Below are positions 56,901 to 63,749 of a stretch of 64,000 nucleotides of DNA, in pieces. The stretch lies in assembly GCA_903813345.2 (NCBI GenBank), contig CAIIXF020000005.1, forward strand, positions 37,329,375 through 37,393,374. The letters run 5' to 3'. A program made the position numbers and the translations under genes. Below the pieces are notes generated by a model. It searched no databases, had not been told where the DNA came from, and saw only the letters and a program-made list of their open reading frames with translations. Origin of the DNA: Owenia fusiformis. Taxonomy: Eukaryota; Annelida; Polychaeta; Sabellida; Oweniidae. How positions within the stretch are numbered: position 1 is the stretch's first letter; each line of letters begins with the position of its first letter.

Positions 56901-59900
56901 GGAGAGGCATTCGATAAGTACATAAAACAAATGGTTAAATTTTGCTTGCACTTTTTACAGGTTTCAAAACTCACGCCAGTGGCAATCACTTTTCACTTTA
57001 TTTGGAAACAAGTTGCCTATTGGGTAATAAATTGAATGATGTTAAACCAGCCAAACATGTTCCAAACCTTAATCTTGAGCTCTGAATTCTTATCAGCCTT
57101 TGACTAATGAATGACTATAGTAGATCTTGTTTTTTTGCAGGAGCCTGTCAACATTGACAATGTGGAAGATATCGTTGAAGAAACAAAAAACTTGACATCA
57201 ATTCCTGACATCCTCACATTTCCTGATGTCATCTACACGTCAATGATTCTAGAACATGTTGCACAGGAACTTGACACCAGCGAAGAGACAACTGTCAATT
57301 TTGTCAAAATTGTGAATAATATCCTTGGAGTTAATAAGTCAAAAATATTAGAAGCTCAGATACTTGCTAATGCTTCAAATAGGTTAGTAACACAGGATGT
57401 TCATTTTAAGTACATGTTATGATGCTAGGTCTTTCATTTTGTCAAATTTGCTGATATTTTTAACATGTTTTAAAGATTAAATTGTGAGTTTATTGAACAT
57501 CTTCAAGGCCCATGGTCTCAAGATATAGAGAATGAAACAATGGTTGCCATAGCATATTAAGTCCCATGCGCATTGTCATAATTTGGCAAGGCTATTCATG
57601 AAAATATTTCCAATAACTTAGGTGAAGCCTTTGAATTTGGAATATGAGATTTTAAATTAGGTTTTTTATTTGTTAGTTACATCAAATGCTTTGATCTGTT
57701 GATGTTTGCATTCTTCAAATATTGCTCATCAGTTTAAAAATCTTGATTAAAACATGTCTTCCTCTTCAGAATTGTGACAGCTCTGGATCAGCATGCTGCG
57801 AATGTAAATCTTGGAATAAAGCCTTTTACACGTTACATAGAGCCCAACATTGCCCTGGAGGTATGGGACACACAGGGTTTATCAAACACTCCACGTGGTA
57901 TAAAATCTACGACAAATGGTAACCTCACGGATTATGATGTCATCACTGTTTATGGTGAAGATGATTTAGAGGATGAAGACATTGATGCCGCAATTATTCT
58001 CCCAATTAAAAAAATTCTTCCTGATTTAGGTGGGTTTTATACTTTTATACCATGGACCTGGTTACCAAATTCGTCATCATTCAGTTGTTCTTTTGGGCTT
58101 TAGGGCCTGAGTGATAAGCAAACATTTGATTGAATGGTGAATAGTATTAAAGTTCCGTTGCAATGTTTGAAAATATGTTTTTATCATTCATTTACTATTT
58201 GTTATGACTTGTGACCTCTAAAAGTTAGTTTTAAATAAATTCAAGATTTTTCCAATAAGATCCTTCAAAAACTACTTTTTCAAATTAAAGAAAAAAGTTT
58301 CAGATATCACACTTTGAAAACATTGGGTAAGACTATGATATAAGCCAAAGTGGTTTAAATTTGATATGGGGCCTTGAAATATAAATGGATATTTCAAAAT
58401 ATGAACAATTACGTATAGAATGGCTTGGGAGGGCAAATATTGGTGAAATCCTTGTCACCACCCCCTTTTCACATAGTGTAGAAAGAGATAAAGCAACAGA
58501 CAGAATGAGTCTAAGAAGTGGACAAATTTTAAGTAAATACATGCACGTTTATCTTTCACCAAAAATTAAATACATTTTTTAATTTCTAACATGCACATTT
58601 ATCTTTCACCAAAAATTAAATGCATTGTTTAATTTCTAGATCTTATAAGTCAGAGGCTGAGTTTTGCTGTTTACCAGAAAAATGATTTATTTGTGACTCC
58701 GAAGAATAAGGAAAACTTGGAGAAGCGTTTGAATAGTCATGTCATATCAGCTGCAATAGATGGCGTAGTTGTTGAGAATCTTGAAAAACCAATAAAAATT
58801 ATATTTAAACCATTACAGGTAAGTACAAACATATATTGTTTTAATATGATTTTTATTTTGATGAGGAGTTTGCAAGATTCACCTTATCATTTTTTTTATT
58901 TCACGATAGGATAGAATTAATATTAAGAATGATGAATTTTTTCGATATACATTTTTTCATAATTTATACAGAAAAGTGTTCATTTTTGAATAAGCATGTC
59001 TCATTACTTTTTAAATATATATATTTTAAATATATAAAACTTCTACATCTTTAGAAAAACAAGTTTACTGCCTCCTGTGTCTATTATGAATACACCATGA
59101 ACGATAACAAAGGAGGATGGTCAAATAGAGGGATGGAGATGACAGACATGCAAGATGGCCAGTACATGTGTACCTCTGACCATCTCACAAACTTTGCAGT
59201 TCTTATGGTAAGTCATTTTTTGTTTTTATAAACAAATTTTATTTCATTTATGACTGTTCAAAAGCTAATATATTGCTTCGGATTTATTAGTCTTTTTGTA
59301 TATTTATAGAATTTACATCATACTGTCATACCTAAAATATTGCCCAATCTTTTGGTTTTGGTTTATGTTAATGATTCTTGAAAGGTTTGGAAGACATTCA
59401 TCTGACACTGTGTCTTTATAGTCCTTAGTCATTGGTTGGGACAATAGTGTTTACTTATAGTATCATAATGATGGTTAGAACTGTTCAATATTTGTCTGAC
59501 TGTGCATTTCAATTCTTTTTTAGAATTTCGCAAATCAACTCACATGTTCATATAATTTCAGGACTTTTCAGAGGAGGCGATATCTGAGATTGATCAACTT
59601 GTATTGGGGATCATATCAAAGATTGGCTTGTCCATTTCTATAGCTGGATTAGGCTTTGTGGTCCTCACATTCATCTTCTTCAAGTAAGTACATGTGGAAT
59701 TGAAATGTCCCCCATTATAATATTTTTCACACAAAATCACATTAGTAGAGCAAAGAATATTTACTCATTTATTCACCATTAGAAACATCAATCCTTCTTA
59801 CAATTTGAGCTGGAAAATGGACAAAGTAGCTCGTTAAAAGTGGCTATTAAAAGAGATTAAAACTTTTGATTTAAAACCTATTTTCTGTTTTTTAGGAAAA

Positions 59901-62550
59901 TGAGGAAAGCAAGGAGTCAGAAAGTACTGTTCAATCTTGCTCTTGCTCTTCTCTGCTCAAACCTGGTCTTCCTGTTCGGTATTGAGCAAACAAGCAACTA
60001 TATAGGCAAGTCCTCCTTTAAAATACTAAAAATTGCAGCTCACTTTACCCCTTTAACATTTGAAAAACGGTTGTTAAGGAAACTACAGAAACAAAGAAAG
60101 CTATTAGGAAACGACAGATCTGTATACGAAAAATAAGAGGAAAACACCCCTGCAATAAATAGATAGGACCCCTTTAACATACAAAGACAACATAGAATTT
60201 AACAAACATATAAATGAATGTTCCTGAAGATAATGTATAGATATATATTCTGTTAAACTCACATTACCTTGATTAATTGATTAAGAAGACAATATCAAAT
60301 ATCAGATCACCAATAACTATCAAATGGATGTGGATTTATAAACTGATTTGATTGTATTTCAGCTTGTCTTGCCATAGCTGCCCTGTTGCATTATTTCATA
60401 ATGGTGACATTCGCCTGGATGCTGGTAGAAGGGATCGTGCAATATTTGAACTTCGTCAAGGTGATGGGAACCTACATTCCACGTTTCATGAGAAAGACTG
60501 TTTTCCCTTGTTGGTGTAAGTCCTGCATGTTTAAATCATCTATGTTTTTTGTGATTGCAATTGTTCAGTGAGTTTATATGTCTTATTTCAGCATTGTTAC
60601 TTTATCTTTGCTCATTTCATAAAAGCCTTGTCATTTCATATAAATGTACCTTTGTACTTCTGTTGTTTGTTTTCATCTCTGCATCAGGGTTCTTGTGACA
60701 CCCTCTTTGTTTCCGAATTCTAAACTCTGGGGCAGATCTGGGAATTGACAATGGGCTCAAAAAATATGTTTTGGGAGCTCATTACCATTAATTTCTTTTT
60801 CAAAAATCCCCATTTTAAACAGGCCCAAGAAGTTGCATTTTTAGGCTCAGTCAAAAATAGATTTGACCCCCCTCCCAGATTTGCAAGTGATACTAAGTAT
60901 GTTCCTGCATGAGTGTTACTGTTTGTTGTAGTGGTCCCTCTTGTGCCTGTGATAGTTGTGCTTGCAGTAGACTACAACCTCTACAGGGGAGGGGATCCTT
61001 AGTAAGTGTTCTTTGTAATTTCATGTTAGCTTCATAAATGTGGACTCGTACTAGGTCAGGTTTGACATGAACATTGCATTTAGATTGATCCCTTAAATTT
61101 CACTGAATCAATTACCCAAATGCGAGTAGGTAGTTACCAGTTTCACCACCAGGTGGCTGATTCGTGTCAATTAACATGGCAGGTATATAAGAAAGTTCAC
61201 TTAAACTTGAATATTATCAATTTAAGTGGCTCAATTTTCATATAACCCTTATGTGTCTGATACTTATACTAATGAAAATATGTCCAGTAAAGAAAAATAT
61301 TATCTGTCCACTCAAAGAAAAGATATTTCATTTTTTGTGATTTTATAGCATGGGGTCTATGGGGAATCTCCCCGAGCTAGAAGTCACATTTTCAAAGAAA
61401 ATTAATTTTTCAAAGTTGACAAACACTTTTTAAAACCACATTTCTAGATGTAATTTTGCATGTAGATTTCAAATATGATATTACTTTGACTGAATTTTGA
61501 TGACGTAAATCAAGATTATTTCTACTCGCATCTGGGTTATTGACATAAATTGTGTTTAGGTCAACATTTGAAAATAGCAGAGCCATGGAGAGAGTTTACC
61601 TACTGTGATAAAGTTTACCATATTTCATATCCCTGTGAAACCTGGTAATAAAAATTTGTTTCTTTTCTCTTTCAGCTGCTGGATGGCACTCTATCCATTC
61701 TATTTTGCATTCTTGATCCCCATTGGTGTGATCATAATCATCAACCTGATTATATTTACCCTGGTACTAAAGGGAATTACATGTGATCGCCAGACCTCAG
61801 GACTCAGGGTAAATAAAAGCCGTAATGACATGCGACTTCTCGAGTTCAATGCAGCATTTGCAGTGTTTGTTGTACTTGGTAAGTTTAAGCTTATTTTATG
61901 TCATAAGTACATGCACTTTGAAATAAATATAGCTTTCAAATTGATCATGAATTTGAATATGTAGACATATTGTGGTCTCCAACTCTTTTTTTATGAAGGC
62001 ATTTGGTGTCTGGCATTCGGCATCTGAATCAAATGCTTTTGGTGGTGAGGTGACATTTTGAATGTTAATGCATTGTGCTTAATTTTGATTTGAATATTAA
62101 AATGAAATAACATATTTTTCAGGACTGACTTGGGTATTTGGATTCTTTGCCATAAATGAAGCTCGTATTATATTCCAATACCTCTTCTGCATTTTCAATT
62201 CCATCCAAGGCTTCCTTATATTCGTATTCCACTGTATACGTGAGAAACATGTCAGGGACATGTGGTACGCATGCTGCTGTCCTAAAAAGCGTGGAGAAAA
62301 GAAATACCATTCTGTGACGGGAAGTACAGCAAATTCCAAAACTGACCAATCAAAAGACACTAGGACGTCCAACATTTCGAGCACTGGATCGCACCATGTG
62401 GATATCCCTCGCAAAGGAAACAGCATTAGTGACGGTCCACTATATGACAATCAGAGCCAAGGATCTGACACTCATCAGGCTCAGCATTATGAGAATCCAG
62501 CTTATAATTTGGATGCAAATAAAAACGGGTTGCAGAAAAATATCATATAG
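26936..62550 (+). CDS. Large chimeric adhesion GPCR (Ig, C-type lectin, SEA, GAIN-GPS, 7TM), 36 coding exons
   Basis: Cell-surface receptor of 2043 residues. Coding exons: 26936-26996, 34747-34879, 35524-35702, 36120-36308, 36555-36689, 37523-37643, 38142-38206, 38629-38732, 38874-38985, 39259-39361, 42085-42293, 44245-44391, 44952-45040, 45879-46119, 46505-46654, 47712-47978, 48956-49141, 49738-50088, 50386-50568, 52559-52780, 53369-53610, 54241-54319, 54896-55073, 55516-55724, 56228-56332, 56518-56669, 57141-57382, 57770-58029, 58640-58818, 59055-59207, 59562-59683, 59896-60005, 60363-60515, 60932-61001, 61676-61878, 62123-62550. They total 6132 nt and every junction keeps phase, which strongly supports the model. 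Nearly all donors are GT; intron 32 is GC-AG. The GPS and 7TM core place it in the adhesion class; ligand and subfamily cannot be named. Exon 1, 7.8 kb upstream, is the least certain link. Confidence 0.9.
28065..28230. mobile_element. 166-bp TA-flanked MITE, GTGGAACACC family, copy 1
   Basis: CAGTGAAACTTGTAAAGTAG at the left and GACAGACTTCACTG at the right, TA on both sides (28063-28064, 28231-28232). The interior repeats (A)GTGGAACAC three times. Confidence 0.75.
28262..28620. repeat. 27-bp minisatellite, ~12 copies
   Basis: The unit is close to CTCATTAATAGTCTGTATTT followed by ATAGTCT, with scattered changes (AGTTAAT, CTTATTA). In receptor intron 1. Confidence 0.9.
30045..30207. mobile_element. 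163-bp TA-flanked MITE, GTGGAACACC family, copy 2
   Basis: CAGTGAAACCTGTATAGTGG at the left and GTGTTCAACTG at the right, TA at 30043-30044 and 30208-30209. Shares GTTAAATAAACCTCTGTATG and CCTAGTGGAACACTTTTTAG with copy 1. Confidence 0.75.
30597..30668 (+). other. miRNA-precursor-like hairpin in receptor intron 1
   Basis: A 72-nt fold-back: CAGGGTTACAGAATCATG on the 5' arm against ATGATTCTGTAACCCTG on the 3' arm (17 perfect pairs), extended by GCACAACGTTCC against GGAACTTTGTGT with one G-U and one mismatch, and a 14-nt loop. About 29 bp of stem. No known miRNA seed recognised; a miniature inverted repeat is the alternative. Confidence 0.4.
32405..33233. mobile_element. Mariner-like inverted-repeat element (829 bp)
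   Basis: TATCGGGTGTCCCAAAAAAA followed by ATGAGACACTTTTTGC at the left; the right end is its reverse complement, AAAAGTGTCTC to GGGACACCCGATA. TA flanks both ends. The inverted repeats extend inward with gaps through TCTCGGCAACT. The interior has no recognisable transposase. Confidence 0.75.
34747..35702 (+). CDS. Receptor exons 2-3: Ig domain 1 (residues ~21-124)
   Basis: Exon 2 supplies the N-terminal strands ([20 protein letters not shown]) and exon 3 the C-terminal half with [20 protein letters not shown], the F-G hairpin Y-x-C of I-set Ig folds. The first canonical Ig cysteine is replaced (VTLYF), so the usual disulfide may be missing. The intra-domain intron is phase 2. Confidence 0.8.
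36120..36689 (+). CDS. Receptor exons 4-5: Ig domain 2 (residues ~125-232)
   Basis: [20 protein letters not shown] followed by WEW gives the B-strand Cys and C-strand Trp; [19 protein letters not shown] gives the F-strand Cys. Phase 1 introns lie at both edges and inside. Donors of exons 4 and 5 are both the weak GTTTGT. Confidence 0.85.
36808..37047. repeat. (CCAT)n tetranucleotide microsatellite in intron 5
   Basis: Long, nearly perfect CCAT tract with a few CAGC, GTCT and TTTG interruptions. It yields long spurious open frames on both strands (Ser-His-Pro-Ile and Asp-Gly-Trp-Met polymers), which are not genes. Confidence 0.97.
37523..38985 (+). CDS. Receptor exons 6-9: C-type lectin domain 1 (residues ~233-366)
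   Basis: [20 protein letters not shown] followed by TC gives the CTLD start. [20 protein letters not shown], then VFVGMRSI and YTWFDGTPF form the central fold, and [10 protein letters not shown] to ETDVICQT closes it. The EPN/QPD and WND calcium and sugar motifs are absent, so a protein-binding role is more likely than sugar binding. Exon phases 1-2-1-0-1. Confidence 0.8.
39259..42293 (+). CDS. Receptor exons 10-11: Ig domain 3 (residues ~367-470)
   Basis: Exon 10 ends [17 protein letters not shown] (B-strand Cys) and exon 11 supplies GVESRWTTP and [20 protein letters not shown] (F-strand Cys). The intra-domain intron is phase 2. The 3' part of exon 10 plus its donor is repeated about 34 times in the intron, as listed separately. 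Confidence 0.85.
39296..41533 (+). repeat. ~34-copy tandem array of the exon 10 3' end with its 5' splice site
   Basis: Units of about 66-67 bp: GAGTCCTATAGTGGCCTTAG, a GAGTCGCTGGACCTGCAG block, and GTGCTGGTTCAAG followed by GTAAG, GTAGG or, twice, GCAAG. The first unit is the 3' end of exon 10 itself (to 39361). Units near the far end have CTGCATTTCATG in place of CTGCAGTGCATG. The last donor-like site reads GTACATC at 41532. Almost every unit keeps a plausible donor at the exonic position. Confidence 0.95.
41825..41995. mobile_element. Short inverted-repeat element, CTCCCCAG family, copy 2
   Basis: AGTGATCTCCCCAGCATTAA to ACTGGGGATATTACT, matching 10001-10195 block for block (GCACCCACCTGAGATTTTGA, TTGGTCTGAAT, GAAAATGAGAAT). 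Ends about 90 bp before exon 11. Confidence 0.6.
42327..43877. mobile_element. Satellite-carrying element, copy B (opposite orientation to A)
   Basis: Starts ATGTCACCACTAAAAATTGT followed by GGTCTCTGG, and ends GGGTGACATTTTGTCATGTT followed by AATGCCTT. Inside are diverged AAATCATCTACAAGTTT, TCAAATCTGACTTTAG and TGACCTT units plus a unique stretch (about 42660-43150). It starts 34 bp after exon 11. Confidence 0.65.
44245..44391 (+). CDS. Receptor exon 12: first half of Ig domain 4 (residues 471-519)
   Basis: Reads [20 protein letters not shown] followed by ITWLVNG: B-strand C494 and C-strand W506. The donor chosen is A|GTGAGT at 44392, phase 1. The frame stays open past it and encodes more Ig-like sequence ([15 protein letters not shown]) before TAA at 44436-44438; a further GTAGGT at 44449 lies beyond that stop. 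Confidence 0.75.
44952..46119 (+). CDS. Receptor exons 13-14: cysteine-rich three-finger-like (Ly6/uPAR-like) cassette (residues 520-629)
   Basis: Twelve cysteines in 86 residues: C525, C528, C537, C546, C552, C554, C577, C588, C597, C600, C601, C610. CWTC at the start and [18 protein letters not shown] at the end resemble the C-x2-C start and the CC...CN finish of Ly6/uPAR and TGF-beta-receptor ectodomains. Cys spacing is not a perfect match, so the fold is a proposal. Both outer introns are phase 1 and the pair is 330 nt (110 codons), so it can be included or skipped without changing frame. It lies between the two halves of Ig4. Confidence 0.6.
45682..45780. repeat. 99-bp fold-back hairpin in intron 13
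   Basis: ATCCTATGATTTACTCGTGA and onward pairs with TCACTCATAAATCATAGGAT at the right. Inner ATATGATTTTAATCCACTCA and TGGATAT pair with ATATCCATTCGTGGAT and AAAAATCATAT around a TGAT loop. Probably a miniature inverted-repeat element. Confidence 0.65.
46505..46654 (+). CDS. Receptor exon 15: second half of Ig domain 4 (residues 630-679)
   Basis: [20 protein letters not shown] is the F-G hairpin of an Ig fold, with C661. Joined directly to exon 12 it gives 57 residues between the two Ig cysteines, a normal spacing; with exons 13-14 between them the spacing is 167. Phase 1 at both edges. Confidence 0.78.
46815..46881. repeat. 20-bp tandem repeat, three copies
   Basis: TCCATATACAATAACTATTT repeated in intron 15, with a leading partial ACTATT. 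Confidence 0.85.
47712..47978 (+). CDS. Receptor exon 16: Ig domain 5 (residues 680-768)
   Basis: A whole Ig fold in one exon: [20 protein letters not shown] supplies Cys and Trp, and [20 protein letters not shown] supplies the W-G-x-Y-x-C F strand. Phase 1-1, so it is a shuffle-ready module. Confidence 0.88.
48956..50088 (+). CDS. Receptor exons 17-18: C-type lectin domain 2 (residues 769-947)
   Basis: [20 protein letters not shown], then [20 protein letters not shown] (exon 17), then [40 protein letters not shown] and CEKSLPFIC (exon 18). QPN stands where EPN or QPD binds calcium in sugar-binding lectins; the WND motif is not kept. An inserted acidic/basic loop carries RKKR at 907-910 followed by QSEEDES, a furin-type site. 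Exon 17's end and exon 18's acceptor are each tandemly repeated in the intron. Confidence 0.85.
49099..49480 (+). repeat. Five-copy tandem array of the exon 17 3' end with its 5' splice site
   Basis: About 79-bp units: AGCTCATCTGAAGTATCAAG, GACAGTACTTGGTGTATA followed by GTAAGTTAATCTATCAATGT and GAGTGAGTGGATG. The first unit is the last 43 bp of exon 17 (to 49141) plus its intron start. The later four start near 49175, 49254, 49337 and 49416, and all keep a GTAAGT donor. Copies 2-5 carry TCAAGCGCTGT where the exon has TCAAGTGCTGT. Confidence 0.95.
49505..49739 (+). repeat. 19-bp tandem array of the exon 18 3' splice site region
   Basis: The unit is GTGTATTTTAGGCAAGATT. TTTTAG or variant AG sites fall at 49585, 49604, 49623, 49642, 49661, 49680, 49699, 49718 and 49737, an exact 19-bp spacing; more diverged ones are at 49514, 49533 and 49552. 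The last copy is the acceptor of exon 18 (exon starts 49738 with GCAATATT). The copy at 49718 reads TTTAAG. Confidence 0.93.
50386..52780 (+). CDS. Receptor exons 19-20: C-type lectin domain 3 (residues 948-1082)
   Basis: [20 protein letters not shown], then [15 protein letters not shown] (exon 19), then [46 protein letters not shown] and ATICEKP (exon 20). All the core CTLD cysteines are present. It lacks EPN and a strict WND (LNV instead). The intron contains a mariner element. Confidence 0.87.
51059..52537 (-). mobile_element. Decayed mariner element with nested MITE
   Basis: Ends CGAGGGGTGATCAATAAGTA and its reverse complement, long inverted repeats continuing through TGGACGC(T/A)T, with TA at 51057-51058 and 52538-52539. 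On the minus strand a broken mariner transposase is readable: [15 protein letters not shown] (the DNAP catalytic region), [15 protein letters not shown] (equivalent of PYSPDLAPCDFF) and [20 protein letters not shown] (C-terminus). Frameshifts separate these pieces. A second element is inserted at 51836-52268. Confidence 0.85.
51836..52268. mobile_element. ~430-bp MITE with ATGCGAGTAG ends, copy 1
   Basis: Starts ATGCGAGTAG and ends CTACTCGCAT. It is nested inside the mariner element. The sequence in between (GGAGATCCCCCATAGACCCC; CAGCCACCTGGTGGCAAAAC) recurs in reverse orientation at 61116-61545. Confidence 0.8.
52949..53344. mobile_element. Degenerate MITE-like element of the GAACACC family
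   Basis: TACAGTAAAACCTAT at the left and ATACAGTTTTATTGTA at the right, with GAACACCTCTCT, GTGAACACC and AATGAACACCTACC inside, as in 28065-28230. Its right end reaches to within about 25 bp of exon 21. Confidence 0.45.
53369..54319 (+). CDS. Receptor exons 21-22: Ig-like domain 6 (residues 1083-1189)
   Basis: [20 protein letters not shown] provides a B-strand-like Cys and [19 protein letters not shown] the D-x-W-C F strand. The C-strand Trp is not obvious, so this is a divergent Ig-like fold. The intra-domain intron is phase 0. Confidence 0.65.
54523..54882. mobile_element. Satellite-carrying element, copy C (short)
   Basis: Starts TTATGTCAAAACCAAAAAGT followed by GGTGACATATTGTTATGG, ends GGTGGTGACATTTTGTCATG followed by TTAATGCC. 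Contains about two units of the AAATCTGA(C/G)T and CTACAAGTT satellite. It stops about 14 bp before exon 23. Confidence 0.7.
54896..55724 (+). CDS. Receptor exons 23-24: SEA domain (residues 1190-1318)
   Basis: [20 protein letters not shown], then [20 protein letters not shown], then [16 protein letters not shown]. The order of strand-helix-strand and the GSVI at 1251-1254 fit a SEA domain, in which GSVVV-type loops self-cleave between Gly and Ser. SEA also precedes GAIN in some vertebrate adhesion GPCRs (ADGRF group). Cleavage here is predicted, not shown. Confidence 0.72.
56228..56669 (+). CDS. Receptor exons 25-26: cysteine-rich HRM-like module (residues 1319-1404)
   Basis: [20 protein letters not shown], then [20 protein letters not shown], then [19 protein letters not shown]. 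Four cysteines with G-x-x-W-S between the third and fourth resemble the hormone-receptor-motif-like linker found before GAIN in many adhesion GPCRs. The match is by pattern only. Confidence 0.5.
57141..59207 (+). CDS. Receptor exons 27-30: GAIN domain with GPS (residues 1405-1682)
   Basis: The helical part ([37 protein letters not shown]) is followed by beta-rich exons 28-29 ([40 protein letters not shown]). Exon 30 carries the [37 protein letters not shown]. The cleavage triad H1674-L1675-T1676 is intact, so cleavage before T1676 would expose a tethered agonist TNFAVLMD. The second and fourth canonical GPS cysteines are M1658 and S1672. Confidence 0.9.
59562..62550 (+). CDS. Receptor exons 31-36: seven-transmembrane domain and cytoplasmic tail (residues 1683-2043)
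   Basis: Class B2-type 7TM: TM1 [22 protein letters not shown]2 [21 protein letters not shown]3 [22 protein letters not shown]4 [12 protein letters not shown]; extracellular loop 2 with DPYCWM; TM5 [21 protein letters not shown]6 from [18 protein letters not shown]7 [20 protein letters not shown]. The TM3 Cys (ACLAIAALL) and loop-2 Cys form the usual disulfide pair. The tail has [11 protein letters not shown] (possible palmitoylation and basic motif) and ENPAYNLD, an NPxY motif. Intron 32 is GC-AG (GGCAAGT at 60005). Confidence 0.95.
61116..61545. mobile_element. ~430-bp MITE with ATGCGAGTAG ends, copy 2 (intron 34)
   Basis: Reverse-oriented relative of 51836-52268: ATGCGAGTAGGTAGTTACCA at the left, CTACTCGCAT at the right, with CACCAGGTGGCTGATTCG and CATGGGGTCTATGGGG in between. 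Confidence 0.8.
62000..62082. repeat. Terminal fragment of the satellite-carrying element in intron 35
   Basis: GGCATTTGGTGTCTGGCATT, then GGTGGTGAGGTGACATTTTG followed by AATGTTAATGC, matching the end of copies B and C. About 40 bp before exon 36. Confidence 0.5.
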
Positions 62551-62614
62551 GAACATTAAGACTTACATGTCTGAGATAAACAGAATTAGCCAGAGTCTAA
62601 TGTTGAAAGTGTTC

Positions 62615-63325
62615 CATTGTGTAACATAAACAGCAATAGACTATGAACATAAGCCATATGTGTAACGTGTATAATATTATCCATTTGATAACATCAACAA
62701 CATTACCAAGTGTATTACATAAAGAGAGAGAAGCATAAACAACATCAGTTTAAGTGTGTAACATGAACAACAATAGACTATGAACATAAGCCATATGTGT
62801 AACGTGTATAATATTATCCATTTGATAACATCAACAACATTACCAAGTGTATTACATAAAGAGAGAGAAGCATAAACAACATCAGTTTAAGTGTGTAACA
62901 TGAACAACAATAGACTATGAACATAAGCCATATGTGTAACGTGTATAATATTATCCATTTGATAACATCAACAACATTACCTTGTGTATGACATAAAGAG
63001 AGAGAAGCATAAACAACATCAGTTTAAGTGTGTAACATGAACAACAATAGACTATGAACATAAGCCATATGTGTAACGTGTATAATATTATCCATTTGAT
63101 AACATCAACAACATTACCAAGTGTATTACATAAAGAGAGAGAAGCATAAACAACATCAGTTTAAGTGTGTAACATGAACAACAATAGACTATGAACATAA
63201 GCCATATGTGTAACGTGTATAATATTATCCATTTGATAACATCAACAACATTACCAAGTGTATTACATAAAGAGAGAGAAGCATAAACAACATCAGTTTA
63301 AGTGTGTAACATGAACAACATGGGT
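62615..63325. repeat. 137-bp tandem array, ~5 copies, after the receptor stop
   Basis: CTATGAACATAAGCCATATG occurs at 62641, 62778, 62915, 63052 and 63189, an exact 137-bp period. Copies differ at very few positions (for example CTTGTGTATG for CAAGTGTATT in the third), so the array is young. It begins about 65 bp after the stop codon, probably inside the 3' UTR. Confidence 0.95.
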
Positions 63326-63531
63326 AAAAATGTAACACAAAGATTGCCAAAAGGATAAATTGAGCCACACATCAAAAGCGATGCATACAACATTTGCTAT
63401 TGTGTTACTCAAATCTGAAACATCACCTGATTACTTTAGCATTTTTGTGAGAAATGTGATCTTTAATCATTATTACTGGTACAAATCTACCAAGCATTTG
63501 ATACTTGCATTTTATATATTTGACTGTTTTA

Positions 63532-63749
63532 CAGGGTGACCTATAAAAACCAACCTTCTAATTGTGGAATTACTCTCTCAATTTTGATGGAATCTTCTCA
63601 ATTTTTCTTGTTCTTGTAGAGTGTATGCAATGTAACACTCAGTGATGAACGCATATTTTGTTTAAGTAGCTTTTGTAATAGTCCAATATATTTAAAAAAG
63701 CAATTTTGAGTTTGCAAAATAAGAGGGTTGAATTTTTGGGGTCACTCTG
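63532..63749. mobile_element. 218-bp TA-flanked MITE
   Basis: CAGGGTGACCTATAAAAACC at the left and GGGGTCACTCTG at the right, with TA at 63530-63531 and 63750-63751. The inverted repeat is imperfect beyond 15 bp. Tc1/mariner type by TSD. Confidence 0.7.

Noticed and set aside
62097-62450. 117- and 76-codon minus-strand open frames
   Set aside because: They are antisense shadows of receptor exon 36, whose plus-strand frame is a clear 7TM end and tail.
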